64,000 nt of DNA, taken from the NCBI GenBank assembly GCA_963708205.1, contig OY970196.1:186001-250000 (forward strand), written 5' to 3'. Position numbers and translations under genes: made by a program. Below, piece after piece: positions 8,326-17,080 of this stretch. Below the pieces are notes generated by a model, which did not search any database, was not told the DNA's origin, and was given only the letters and a program-made list of their open reading frames with translations. Each line of letters starts with the position of its first letter. Positions within the stretch are counted from its first letter, which is position 1. This DNA comes from CAVYTF01 sp963708205 (GTDB lineage: Bacteria; Bacteroidota; Bacteroidia; Chitinophagales; Chitinophagaceae).

Positions 8326-9430
8326 CTTTAACTTTTAAAATCTGTTCAAGATATTGGTACCCGAATTTTTTATCAGGTTCAAGATAATTTCCTTCTGCCC
8401 ATTCGTTCCATGATTTAATGAAGACAAATCTTCGTTCTTGAGGCAAATGTTTCACCTTATCAATCGCTTTTTTTAAATGCTTATAAAAAAGTTCTGGAGT
8501 AGAATTATTAAAAACAAGACCGCGTTCTTCTGCACGTGGCGTATTATCCCAATTTGGCAATACGCAGGGATAATAGTCAAAATCAAAATCTTTATGAGTG
8601 ATAAGTTCATCAATAATTTCCGAATACTCAACAACAGCAGGCATTTTCTTAATTAATTTTGCTTTTGCTGCCGGAAAAATCTTCCCAATATTTTTTTGCA
8701 ATATTTTAATTGAGTAAGATTTTTTTTTTATTTTATTGTACTCATCTCTATATTTTAAAGATGCAGCTTCAGAGCCAATAACTCCGTCAAAATTATATTC
8801 GTAAGGATTCCAGCCTAATGGCACTCTGCTGCCTATTAAAAACATTCCGGGAAAACCTTCTTTAACTGCAAGCCCTTTAAAAATATCTGCAAATTCTTTT
8901 ATATCAGGAAGATTCAAAGGCATATAAACATTAAAAACAGGTTTGCCATCAACCTTAATATAACGTTCATCGCTAAAAGCAGGTAGCAGATGATAAAAAT
9001 GTTTTTCATAATCTCCTTTACCCGGATATGTCTGCTCAAGTAAAAGCTTATTTGTAAACTCTCCAAACCAAGCTCCCTTCCAGCTTTCATTTGCCCAGCA
9101 TAAACAAAATGGAAAGTCTGGTTTTTCTGATTTTAATACTTCATCGAAAGGTCTTTCTAATATTTTTTTGCTGTCTCCAAACCAATAGTGATAATACATA
9201 AACCCTTTAATGCCATAACGTGAAGCCATTGCAGCCTGTGCTTGCCGAACCTCAGGAACACGCAAATCATAGTAACCTAAATCAGCAGGAATATGCGGCT
9301 GGTAATGCCCTTTAAAAAAAGGCTTTGCTTTTACCACATTAGTCCATTCTGTAAAGCCTTTGCCCCACCATAAATCGTTTTCAGGAATTGGATGATACTG
9401 AGGAAGGTAATAAGCTATAATAAGCGACAA
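8315..9430 (-). CDS. WbsX-like (GH99-like) polysaccharide biosynthesis protein
   Basis: This 371-residue protein begins at TTG with an almost diagnostic start: AYYLPQYHPIPENDLWWG, then GFTEWTNVVKAKPFFKGH. Later come FMYYHYWFGD and, near the C-terminus, FIKSWNEWAEGNYLEPD. These match the WbsX family (glycosyltransferase WbsX / GH99-like fold) that occurs in many O-antigen and capsule loci. The fold is of a glycoside hydrolase type, yet members are listed with transferases and no reaction is firmly known to me. It abuts the methyltransferase gene upstream and overlaps the GT2 gene downstream. Confidence 0.85.
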   Translation of the reverse strand: MSLIIAYYLPQYHPIPENDLWWGKGFTEWTNVVKAKPFFKGHYQPHIPADLGYYDLRVPEVRQAQAAMASRYGIKGFMYYHYWFGDSKKILERPFDEVLKSEKPDFPFCLCWANESWKGAWFGEFTNKLLLEQTYPGKGDYEKHFYHLLPAFSDERYIKVDGKPVFNVYMPLNLPDIKEFADIFKGLAVKEGFPGMFLIGSRVPLGWNPYEYNFDGVIGSEAASLKYRDEYNKIKKKSYSIKILQKNIGKIFPAAKAKLIKKMPAVVEYSEIIDELITHKDFDFDYYPCVLPNWDNTPRAEERGLVFNNSTPELFYKHLKKAIDKVKHLPQERRFVFIKSWNEWAEGNYLEPDKKFGYQYLEQILKVKGER

Positions 9431-10282
9431 TTATTTAAAGAAACTTTTTATGAAAGAAAAAGGATGAACAATAAATCTTCCGATTTTAAACGAATAAGAA
9501 TTTTGATAGGAATTTTGAATTTTAGATTTTACACGTCTGGTAACGTCTTGGCTATACGAATAATTAAATTGCTGAGCATTAAAAAAACTTGTTCCTAACA
9601 TAGGAATAGAAAAATCGCTGCATACGACAATATTGTAATAATACTTTTCGATAAAATCCTTTTTTAGGATGCTTTCAAAAGAACCTTCATATTCCAAAAT
9701 TTCTTTAACACCTGCTTCTTCCTGATAAACAAATGAGGCTTCAATGTAACGTTGTTTATACATTGAAACTTCTTTAAAATACTTTTTACATAAGGTTTTT
9801 AATTCATCACTTGAAAGCTCCTTTAAATGAAAAGGATTATTATGATTCAAGCTTTCATAATTTTCTTTTGCCGGTGTTGAGATTAATAACATTCCTTCAT
9901 TTTTTAAAACCCTTTTAAGCTCTTTCATCATTTCATCTTGTTCTATAATATGCTCAATCGTTTCAAAACAAACAATTATATCAACCATACCATCTTGAAT
10001 CGGAATATTTGTAACAGAGCCCTTTAAAAAAGTAATTTTATTATTTGTATATTTCCTTTTGGCATGCTCAATTACTTCTTCTGCTATATCAATGCCATAG
10101 ACTTTTTCTGCTTTTGAAGCAATCAAATTAGATCCATATCCTTCGCCGCATGAAATGTCTAATACAATTTTACCAGCCGTAATTTCCAAAGCAACAACAT
10201 ACCTATGAAGATGCTCTGCCGCACCAAGTCCCAGGTGCTTATAAGGCATCATTCTTTCCCCGGTCCATTTAAGTTCCTGCAT
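9431..10282 (-). CDS. class I SAM-dependent methyltransferase
   Basis: The 283 residues contain VLDISCGEGYGS (SAM glycine loop), VYGIDIAEEV, and IIVCFETIEHI in the motif-II position, as in Methyltransf_11/25 enzymes. It starts at ATG inside the last codons of wzt (14-base overlap) and its stop touches the WbsX start, so it is tightly coupled. In ABC-dependent O-antigen systems a methyltransferase beside Wzt often caps the chain end; that role is possible here but not shown. Confidence 0.8.
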   Translation of the reverse strand: MQELKWTGERMMPYKHLGLGAAEHLHRYVVALEITAGKIVLDISCGEGYGSNLIASKAEKVYGIDIAEEVIEHAKRKYTNNKITFLKGSVTNIPIQDGMVDIIVCFETIEHIIEQDEMMKELKRVLKNEGMLLISTPAKENYESLNHNNPFHLKELSSDELKTLCKKYFKEVSMYKQRYIEASFVYQEEAGVKEILEYEGSFESILKKDFIEKYYYNIVVCSDFSIPMLGTSFFNAQQFNYSYSQDVTRRVKSKIQNSYQNSYSFKIGRFIVHPFSFIKSFFK

Positions 10283-11576
10283 AACTATAGTTTTTCCATT
10301 CTAAAATGGGCCTGATAATACCAGGAAAGCTACCTCCATATTCACCTCGTGCAGAGCCCACTTCATTTAAAGCATCTGTAATTATAAATGAAACAGGATC
10401 CATTTCATGAAAATGTACGGTATAGGGATTATAACTCATAAGAGCAACACTAATTGTATGCAATCCCTCGCTTAAGAAATTAGCAGGCAATATTACAGAG
10501 GCGTTATATGTTCCTTTCTTTACAGAACTTTTAATACTCATACTTTGAACATCATGTGAACTTAAAATATGAAATCCATTTTTGTATAAATTAAACCCAT
10601 GTGTATATTTAAAATCATTTTTTTTAATAGTATATACAAAGTTTATTACAACACATTCCGTTGATGAAAAAGATTCAGATATAATCCCTGCATTATTTGT
10701 AACATAAACTTCGTTTAACTCAGCATTATCGTTTCCGGGTTTTATTTCACCATTTATCCATTGTCTGCGGCTAAGTATATTTTTATCTCCATTCAAATAA
10801 TGTGAAATACACGTGTCGCCAGAACCCGAAAAGGTAATACCTCCTTTTAACAAAACAATTGCTTCATCACAAAGCCTACTTATTGCTTCCATATTATGGC
10901 TTACAAACAAAACTGTTCTTCCATCTTTCACACTGACATCTTTCATTTTGCCTAAACATTTTTTTTGAAATTCTGCATCGCCAACTGCAAGAACTTCATC
11001 AACAATTAAAATATCCGGATCAAGATGTGCAGCTACGGCAAAGGCAAGCCGAACGTACATGCCGCTGCTGTAGCGCTTTACAGGCGTATCGATGTATCTT
11101 TCAATGCCTGCAAAATCAACTATTTCATCAAACTTATTTTGTATTTCTCTTTTATTCATTCCAAGAATAGCACCATTCAAAAAAATATTATCACGTCCTG
11201 ATAAATCTGGATGAAAGCCTGTACCAACTTCAAGCAAAGAAGCAATGCGACCTTTTATTTTTATGCTGCCTGTTGTAGGTGATGTTACTTTAGAAAGTAT
11301 TTTTAACAGCGTTGATTTGCCGGCGCCATTTCTGCCAATGATGCCAAGAACTTCGCCGCGTTTTACTTCAAAATTTATATCTTTTAATGCCCAAACATAT
11401 TCACTGCTGCCTTTTTTTGTACGATCATTTTCTTCACCAATTTTTAAATAAGGATCTTCCTTTCCGCGAACTTTATGCCACCAACGGTTTACATCCTGGT
11501 TAATGGTTTTTCTTCCAACTTGTCCAAGCCTGTATTGCTTGGAAACATTCTCAACATGAATAACTACATCACTCAT
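10269..11576 (-). CDS. wzt: ABC polysaccharide exporter ATPase with Wzt C-terminal domain
   Basis: The nucleotide-binding domain fills about 1-250: Walker A GRNGAGKST at 81-89, signature YSSGMYVRLAFA at 169-180, Walker B DILIVDEVLA at 188-197 and the switch histidine in LFVSHN. Residues about 270-435 form the extra beta-sandwich of Wzt-type proteins, which in O9a-type systems reads the chain terminus before export. With the Wzm-like permease 16 bases upstream it should export a finished, lipid-linked glycan across the inner membrane. The methyltransferase that follows may supply the terminal mark this domain recognises (inference). Confidence 0.92.
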   Translation of the reverse strand: MSDVVIHVENVSKQYRLGQVGRKTINQDVNRWWHKVRGKEDPYLKIGEENDRTKKGSSEYVWALKDINFEVKRGEVLGIIGRNGAGKSTLLKILSKVTSPTTGSIKIKGRIASLLEVGTGFHPDLSGRDNIFLNGAILGMNKREIQNKFDEIVDFAGIERYIDTPVKRYSSGMYVRLAFAVAAHLDPDILIVDEVLAVGDAEFQKKCLGKMKDVSVKDGRTVLFVSHNMEAISRLCDEAIVLLKGGITFSGSGDTCISHYLNGDKNILSRRQWINGEIKPGNDNAELNEVYVTNNAGIISESFSSTECVVINFVYTIKKNDFKYTHGFNLYKNGFHILSSHDVQSMSIKSSVKKGTYNASVILPANFLSEGLHTISVALMSYNPYTVHFHEMDPVSFIITDALNEVGSARGEYGGSFPGIIRPILEWKNYSYAGT

Positions 11577-11592
11577 TGTATTATAAGAGCAT

Positions 11593-12456
11593 TTATACTG
11601 TATCCATAAATGTGCGTTCTACGCGATTAAAAATAACAACGCCACTAAGCAAACAAATTAACATCCAAATAATGCTATACGTAAAATGTAAAAAATCAAA
11701 TGAACCATTACCAAAAAAAGCATATCGAAATCCTTCAACTAATGGTGATAACGGATTCCATTCTATCAAAAATTTGTATTTTGATTTTGCTAAATAAGAA
11801 AGTGGGTAAGCAACTGGTGTTACGTACATGAGTAATGCAACTCCAAAATTTACAAGTACTGTAAAGTCTCGATATTTTGTTGTTAATGATGAAATAATAA
11901 TACCTAAAGCAAGACCCAATAATGCCATGATAATGGCAATAACCGGGATTAATAAACTATGCCAGCCAATATTGAATTTATAATTATAAAATATGACATA
12001 ATACAATGTTGTAGCAAGCAAAAGGCAAAATTGTATAAAGAATTTTATAAGGTTAGAAGTTACATTTGATAAAGGCAAAATCAATCTTGGAAAATAAACT
12101 TTACCAAATATTGCAGCATTCGTTATAAACGTACTTGATGTGGCAGTAAAGCAGGATGAAAAATAATTCCAAATAGTAATACTGCTCATGTAAAATAAAA
12201 CCGGAGGCAAAGCATCAGTAGAAATTTTGGCAATTTTATTAAAGACAATAAGAAACATTAAAGTAGTTAGTATCGGTTGAATAATATTCCATAAAGGACC
12301 TAAAATGGTTTGCTTGTATTGCGCAACAAAATCACGTTTTACAAAAAGCAACATAAGATCACGGTAACGCCATAGTTCTTTAAATCTAAAATCTAAAAAA
12401 TTATTTTGAGGGGTTATTATTTCAGACCAACCTTCACTTACTTCAATATCATTCAT
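11593..12456 (-). CDS. wzm: ABC polysaccharide exporter permease, ABC-2 type
   Basis: The membrane protein has about six hydrophobic helices and the ABC-2 family entry LWRYRDLMLLFVKRDF followed by ILGPLWNIIQPI. I place the start at the ATG at 12456 (MNDIEVSEGW); an upstream in-frame ATG at 12534 would overlap the sulfotransferase gene by 62 bases. It forms the channel for the Wzt ATPase encoded next. Confidence 0.9.
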   Translation of the reverse strand: MNDIEVSEGWSEIITPQNNFLDFRFKELWRYRDLMLLFVKRDFVAQYKQTILGPLWNIIQPILTTLMFLIVFNKIAKISTDALPPVLFYMSSITIWNYFSSCFTATSSTFITNAAIFGKVYFPRLILPLSNVTSNLIKFFIQFCLLLATTLYYVIFYNYKFNIGWHSLLIPVIAIIMALLGLALGIIISSLTTKYRDFTVLVNFGVALLMYVTPVAYPLSYLAKSKYKFLIEWNPLSPLVEGFRYAFFGNGSFDFLHFTYSIIWMLICLLSGVVIFNRVERTFMDTV

Positions 12457-12472
12457 CAACAGAAAATGAGTT

Positions 12473-13204
12473 TTAAATAAAGGAATAATTAAATAACAGA
12501 ATATCTTTTTTATATAAATCAGTAACCTTATCAATCATTGCAGGAGTATAGACTTTTAGGTACGCATTTTTTTCTGTGTTAGTAACATTGATCTGTGGCA
12601 ATTTAAGCCGTGGAAATTTCAACAATCTGCAAAGAGCTGCAAAATCTTTGTCAATGTTCTCAAATCTGCCAATAAAATCAACCAGAAGTTTTTCAGGCTT
12701 ACTTTCTTCAGATAAATATCTGTACTGCGGAATAAAGTAATAGCTTGTGGTTTCGAGTTTGCTTTCGTCCAGCCACTTTATTACAAAATCCTCAAAGTTT
12801 TCCAGATGCGATAAACTTTCTTTATAAAATAATCTGTCGTTTTCATCACTACCTCCTTTTGTAAGATAATTATACGCAGAATAAAGCCTGTCCCATGGGT
12901 TACGTACAAAAGCAAATTTATAGTATCGGTTCACCGTTTTCCTTCCAAATTTTTTTAAGTAAAAAGTTATTTTTTCATTTCCACCTGAATAGTTACCAAA
13001 AAGGCTTTTACTTATTGATCGACCAGCAGTTTTAGGAATATGTATAAAAATACATTTATAGTAATCAAAACAGTTGTTTGATTTATAATCGCCGGGATGA
13101 GCCATTTCATACTTCATATATGTATTGGCACAAATACGCCTACGCCTATATTGCCTTAGAAATGCAGGAAGAAGCTTAAGCCATTTTTTTTGAAAATCTT
13201 TCAT
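12473..13204 (-). CDS. carbohydrate sulfotransferase (PAPS-dependent, sulfotransferase family 2-like)
   Basis: The 243-residue protein carries the 5'-phosphosulfate loop IHIPKTAGRS at 54-63 and the 3'-phosphate-binding region AFVRNPWDRLYSAYNYL at 98-114. Both are standard for PAPS-dependent carbohydrate sulfotransferases, which place sulfate on sugar hydroxyls. No signal peptide is evident, so it would act in the cytoplasm on the nascent glycan. Its place between neuC-like and wzm genes suggests that the exported polymer is sulfated. PAPS synthesis genes are not in the window. Confidence 0.87.
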   Translation of the reverse strand: MKDFQKKWLKLLPAFLRQYRRRRICANTYMKYEMAHPGDYKSNNCFDYYKCIFIHIPKTAGRSISKSLFGNYSGGNEKITFYLKKFGRKTVNRYYKFAFVRNPWDRLYSAYNYLTKGGSDENDRLFYKESLSHLENFEDFVIKWLDESKLETTSYYFIPQYRYLSEESKPEKLLVDFIGRFENIDKDFAALCRLLKFPRLKLPQINVTNTEKNAYLKVYTPAMIDKVTDLYKKDILLFNYSFI

Positions 13205-13211
13205 TCGAATG

Positions 13212-14330
13212 TTAATCGGCGAAAATTTTTTGCTTATATATTTTCCAAAAACTTTTTTTCTTTAAAACTTTCAAAAACTTTTTATCACTATCTCCATTTC
13301 CAAAAAGTTGTTGAGGAGTGATTTTCAAATGTAATGCTTGCCGTATTTTATTCTCAATTTCATTTGAGTCGTAACTGCAATTGAGAATGTCAGGATTATT
13401 GCTGCGCTTATGTTGGCGTGTACCAATATTAATCGCAGGAATACCATAATAAGGTGCTTCGCGAATACCTGCACTTGAATTTCCAATAATGAATTGCGCA
13501 TTTTTTAAAAGTGTTAAAAAATATTCAAAACGGATTGATGGAAATATTTTAAAGTCTTTATTTGATTGAAGTGAATTGATTTCATTCATAATTATATCGG
13601 ATCCTTTATCGTTGTTCGGATAAATGATGATATAATTTAAGTTTGAATTTTTTATTGCTGTAAAATAATCAGCAGCATGTTTTTTCAAAAAATTTATTTC
13701 GGTTGTTACAGGATGAAATAATGAAATAGAATAATTCTTAAAAGATATTTCATATCTTTTTTTTACTTCATTGATTTCAGGCAGATTTTTGCCAAGCATT
13801 ACATCCATATCCGGAGAGCCAATTATAAAAACAGAACTTTTTATTTCTCCCATTTTATGTAGCCTTTTTTTTGCATCTTTATTCGACACAAAATGTGTAT
13901 GACTCAGCTTGGAAACAGCGTGGCGAATTAATTCATCAACGGTTCCCGAAACTTCGCCACCTTCAATATGTGCAACCAAAACATTATTAAGTGCACCAAC
14001 AGATGCGCCGGCAAGTGCTTCGATCCTATCGCCATGCACAACAATTAAATCCGGTTGTAAGTCATGAATATATTTTGCAAAACCATCAATAGTTTTTGAA
14101 AGAGTAATATCCATCAGTGCTTCACCATTATGATTTGCAAAAGGGTAAACATTTTTGTAATTGTATTTTTTTATTTCTTCTATTGTTTTACCATACTTTT
14201 CATCCAAATGCATTCCGGTAGCAAACAGATAAATGTCGAATATTTTTTGAGTTGAAAGAATTTCGATCAAAGATTTAAGCTTTCCAAAATCTGCTCGTGT
14301 AGCTGTAAGAAAAACAATTTTTTTATTCAT
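13212..14330 (-). CDS. neuC: NeuC/LegG-type UDP-sugar 2-epimerase (hydrolysing)
   Basis: The protein begins KIVFLTATRADFGKL, the hallmark start of hydrolysing UDP-N-acetylhexosamine 2-epimerases. VVHGDRIEALAG, HIEGGEVSGTVDE and GNSSAGIREAPYYG follow, as in NeuC, LegG and NnaA. The reaction releases UDP and gives ManNAc (sialic route) or 2,4-diacetamido-trideoxymannose (legionaminic route). No 4,6-dehydratase or C4 aminotransferase of the legionaminic route was found in the window, which mildly favours ManNAc. The start is taken at the ATG at 14330; a TTG lies one codon upstream. Confidence 0.86.
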   Translation of the reverse strand: MNKKIVFLTATRADFGKLKSLIEILSTQKIFDIYLFATGMHLDEKYGKTIEEIKKYNYKNVYPFANHNGEALMDITLSKTIDGFAKYIHDLQPDLIVVHGDRIEALAGASVGALNNVLVAHIEGGEVSGTVDELIRHAVSKLSHTHFVSNKDAKKRLHKMGEIKSSVFIIGSPDMDVMLGKNLPEINEVKKRYEISFKNYSISLFHPVTTEINFLKKHAADYFTAIKNSNLNYIIIYPNNDKGSDIIMNEINSLQSNKDFKIFPSIRFEYFLTLLKNAQFIIGNSSAGIREAPYYGIPAINIGTRQHKRSNNPDILNCSYDSNEIENKIRQALHLKITPQQLFGNGDSDKKFLKVLKKKSFWKIYKQKIFAD

Positions 14331-14352
14331 CAAAATAGTTTGCGCTGATTTT

Positions 14353-15333
14353 CTAAATTTCTCTAACTAACTTTTCTTCTTCAATTTGCGCGCTAATCCA
14401 ATTATATGTTTTAGTAATTCCATCCTTCAAGGATTTCTGAGGAGACCAATTAAGCTTTTGTCTCAGCAGATTATTATCTGAATTTCTGCCCATCACTCCA
14501 ACAGGGCCGGGAATATTTTTTATAGTTATTTTTTTCTGTGAAATATTAATAATCATTTCTGCAAAATCATTTATTGAAATCATTTCTTCGGAACCAATAT
14601 TCAATGGTTCGCTGAAATCACTTTCCATTAATCTTCTTATTCCTTCCACACATTCGTCAACTATTAAAAAAGAACGCGTTTGTTTTCCATCCCCCCAGAT
14701 TTCAATCTCATCTCCATCTTTTGCTTCGGCTATTTTCCGGCAAATTGCCGCAGGGGCTTTTTCTTTTCCATCTTTCCATGTGCCAAAAGGCCCGAAAATA
14801 TTATGAAATCGTGCTATTCTTACCTCAATGTTATAATTACGTTGATAAGATAAATACAATCGCTCGCTGAATAATTTTTCCCAACCATATTCACTGTCAG
14901 GAGCAGCAGGATATGCTGAATCTTCTGAGCATTTTGGATTGTCTGGGTCTAGCTGATTATATGCAGGATATATGCAAGCTGAAGAAGAATAAAATATTTT
15001 TTTTATCCTTTTTATTTTTGCTTCCTCTAAAATATTTAGATTAATTAAGGCACTATTATACATGATTGCAGCATCGCTATCACCAGTAAATATATAGCCC
15101 GCGCCACCCATATCTGCAGCTAATTGATAAATTTCATCAATGTCAGAGGAAATAATTTCACTGACAAATTTTTTATTACGCAGGTCACCAATAATAAATT
15201 CATCTGCTTTGCAAATTTGAAAATCATGTTTTTTCAAATCGACACCTTTTACCCAATAATTTTCCTTTTTTAATCTTGCGATAAGATGACCACCAATAAA
15301 TCCACCTGCGCCACAAACAACTACTTTCTTCAA
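14353..15333 (-). CDS. GDP-mannose 3,5-epimerase homologue (extended SDR)
   Basis: This 326-residue NAD-dependent SDR has the Rossmann loop GAGGFIGGHL. The rest is specifically like plant GDP-mannose 3,5-epimerase: AADMGGAGYI, YSSSACIYPA (catalytic-type cysteine), SEYGWEKL (Tyr and Lys), RFHNIFGPFGTWKDGKEKAP, WGDGKQTRSF and PGPVGVMGRNSDNN. The plant enzyme turns GDP-D-mannose into GDP-L-galactose or GDP-L-gulose. The start is TTG. It lies between the NeuC-like and CMAH-like genes. GDP-L-galactose made here could feed the GT11 enzyme at the end of the cluster (inference). Confidence 0.86.
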   Translation of the reverse strand: MKKVVVCGAGGFIGGHLIARLKKENYWVKGVDLKKHDFQICKADEFIIGDLRNKKFVSEIISSDIDEIYQLAADMGGAGYIFTGDSDAAIMYNSALINLNILEEAKIKRIKKIFYSSSACIYPAYNQLDPDNPKCSEDSAYPAAPDSEYGWEKLFSERLYLSYQRNYNIEVRIARFHNIFGPFGTWKDGKEKAPAAICRKIAEAKDGDEIEIWGDGKQTRSFLIVDECVEGIRRLMESDFSEPLNIGSEEMISINDFAEMIINISQKKITIKNIPGPVGVMGRNSDNNLLRQKLNWSPQKSLKDGITKTYNWISAQIEEEKLVREI

Positions 15334-15381
15334 TTAATATTATTTTGAGTTTTTAAATGTTGATTTGTATTGGGATGAAGA

Positions 15382-17070
15382 TTAAATGCTTTGATTTTGC
15401 CATATTGGGTTTTGCTCTATTATAGAGCATGCACCGCAGTAAATAGAATGCCTGTAATTTTCGCCGGATATATATTCATTTGTAAAATGGTACCAAAAAT
15501 CAGAATTATATTGATTAGGATTTCTTTTCACTCTAATTTGAAAACCTATTGAAATATCTTCCCATGGTAATTTATTTTCTATTATACACATAAAGGCTTC
15601 CTGACGCACAAAAATGGTTTCTAATCTATAATTGGCAAGGCTTTCGATTAATTCTACAAGTGGCTTTATATTAAAAGAATTATTTAAAAAGTCCGCATAT
15701 ATATAATGATTACTGATAGGTTCAAACAAATCGTCAGTTGGTACGATTTGTAAAATAATATTCGATTGAAAACCTGAACTTTTAAAATACGATATTATTT
15801 TTTCGAAATCCCATTGATATACTTCCTTGTATTGGTTAATATAATAAAGGGTGTCTTCTTTTTGAAAATAGGCTTTTTCAATTGTTTCTTTTCGCAGACA
15901 ATCATTTTCTGCAACCCATTTTGTTTTGTTATCAGGAACAAGCAAAGTGCAACCTGCATATTTATCTAAAAAAAAATAATCTTCAATTTGGTTTTTAAGA
16001 TTATTATTTTGAATATAACTGTCTCTATGTGCATATTCTTTGAACATGCCCGCATAAGGAAGATAATATTTTGGTGAAGTTTGTTTTACAATATCAAAAA
16101 CTTTAGATTTCAATGCTGCCTTGTTACGCTTTATTATTGAAATTTTTTCTTCGTCCGTATAATCTAAAAAGCAAAGTGGAAAACCGGACGCACCACCAGC
16201 AAATGAAGTAGCCAGCAGGAAAATATTTTCAGGCAGCTCGAATGAGTTTAAGAAATTGGCATCAACCGTCAGTAATATCTCTTTTTCGCCGATAGCGAGA
16301 TACAACCCCGAATCGTCCCTAAAGTCGCCACTCTTTAAAATAGATAGCTGGACCCCGTTATCAAATTGAAAGATATCTTTAAAATCAAGTTCAGATATAT
16401 TTTTAAATCCACAGCGCTCAAGCATTTTTCGTGATGAAGAAGATTGAAACGCTCCTGTGATAATAGGGATATTTTTATTTAAAACAGCAAGCGTTTCCGG
16501 ATGTAGGTGGTCTGGGTGATTATGGGAAATGAAAATCAAGTCGCAATTTTCAAGCAGGTCTGTAGAATCAATAGTACTGGGCGTTTCAAGCCACCATCCA
16601 TTCATAAATGCCGGGCCGAATAACCATGGGTCAGTAACAATTTTAAAACCCTCAAATTCAAAATATAAAGTTGCATGATTAAGCCATCGCACGGTAAATT
16701 GTTGATTTTTCTCACGGTACAAAAAAGGGTTTTCTATTTTATATTCTTCTATTGGAATAATAAGTTTTCCATTTTGTACACTATAATCGAGCTTCTTTTT
16801 TTTAATATGCGAATTATCATATTCCAAGGTTGAAAAATTCAACTTCCATCCATGAAGCGGGCAAACTGCACAATCATTTTTTTTAATTAGTTTTCCTCCA
16901 TTATGATCGCATGTGCGATTGATCACATATTTTATATTTTTATCCTCATCAAGGCAAATAAATACATCACTAAAAATATTTATTCCTGTTTCAAGATCAG
17001 CTATATCAAGCTCGAGAAGTTTTTTTCTTTTTAATTTTCTTTCGAATTTCCCAAGCCTTGTAATTATCAT
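15382..17070 (-). CDS. CMP-N-acetylneuraminate hydroxylase (CMAH)-like Rieske/metallo-beta-lactamase-fold protein
   Basis: The 562-residue protein has an N-terminal Rieske [2Fe-2S] site (C54-x-H56 and C70-x-x-H73 in CPLHGW), then a UlaG-like metallo-beta-lactamase domain with SHNHPDH at 182-188. Beyond these common folds it matches, from memory, landmarks of mammalian CMAH in the same order: DPWLFGPAFMNGWW at 147-160, ISHNHPDHL, SFAGGASGFP at 289-298, YLPYAGMF at about 336-343, and near the C-terminus ISIGFQIRVKRNPNQY then FWYHF. Animal CMAH is of similar length and hydroxylates CMP-Neu5Ac to CMP-Neu5Gc. Flanking NeuC-, NeuB- and NeuA-like genes provide the substrate class. Family membership is seen in the sequence; the exact substrate is inferred. 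Confidence 0.85.
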   Translation of the reverse strand: MIITRLGKFERKLKRKKLLELDIADLETGINIFSDVFICLDEDKNIKYVINRTCDHNGGKLIKKNDCAVCPLHGWKLNFSTLEYDNSHIKKKKLDYSVQNGKLIIPIEEYKIENPFLYREKNQQFTVRWLNHATLYFEFEGFKIVTDPWLFGPAFMNGWWLETPSTIDSTDLLENCDLIFISHNHPDHLHPETLAVLNKNIPIITGAFQSSSSRKMLERCGFKNISELDFKDIFQFDNGVQLSILKSGDFRDDSGLYLAIGEKEILLTVDANFLNSFELPENIFLLATSFAGGASGFPLCFLDYTDEEKISIIKRNKAALKSKVFDIVKQTSPKYYLPYAGMFKEYAHRDSYIQNNNLKNQIEDYFFLDKYAGCTLLVPDNKTKWVAENDCLRKETIEKAYFQKEDTLYYINQYKEVYQWDFEKIISYFKSSGFQSNIILQIVPTDDLFEPISNHYIYADFLNNSFNIKPLVELIESLANYRLETIFVRQEAFMCIIENKLPWEDISIGFQIRVKRNPNQYNSDFWYHFTNEYISGENYRHSIYCGACSIIEQNPIWQNQSI

Positions 17071-17080
17071 AATAACTTTT

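Noticed and set aside
12457..12534. Longer N-terminus of the Wzm-like permease
   Set aside because: It would overlap the sulfotransferase gene by 62 bases, and family homology begins after MNDIEVSEGW.
15382..17070. Reading the Rieske/MBL protein as a generic UlaG-like lactonase or ring hydroxylase ferredoxin
   Set aside because: The conserved blocks between and after the two metal sites match CMAH specifically, and the gene context is CMP-nonulosonate synthesis.
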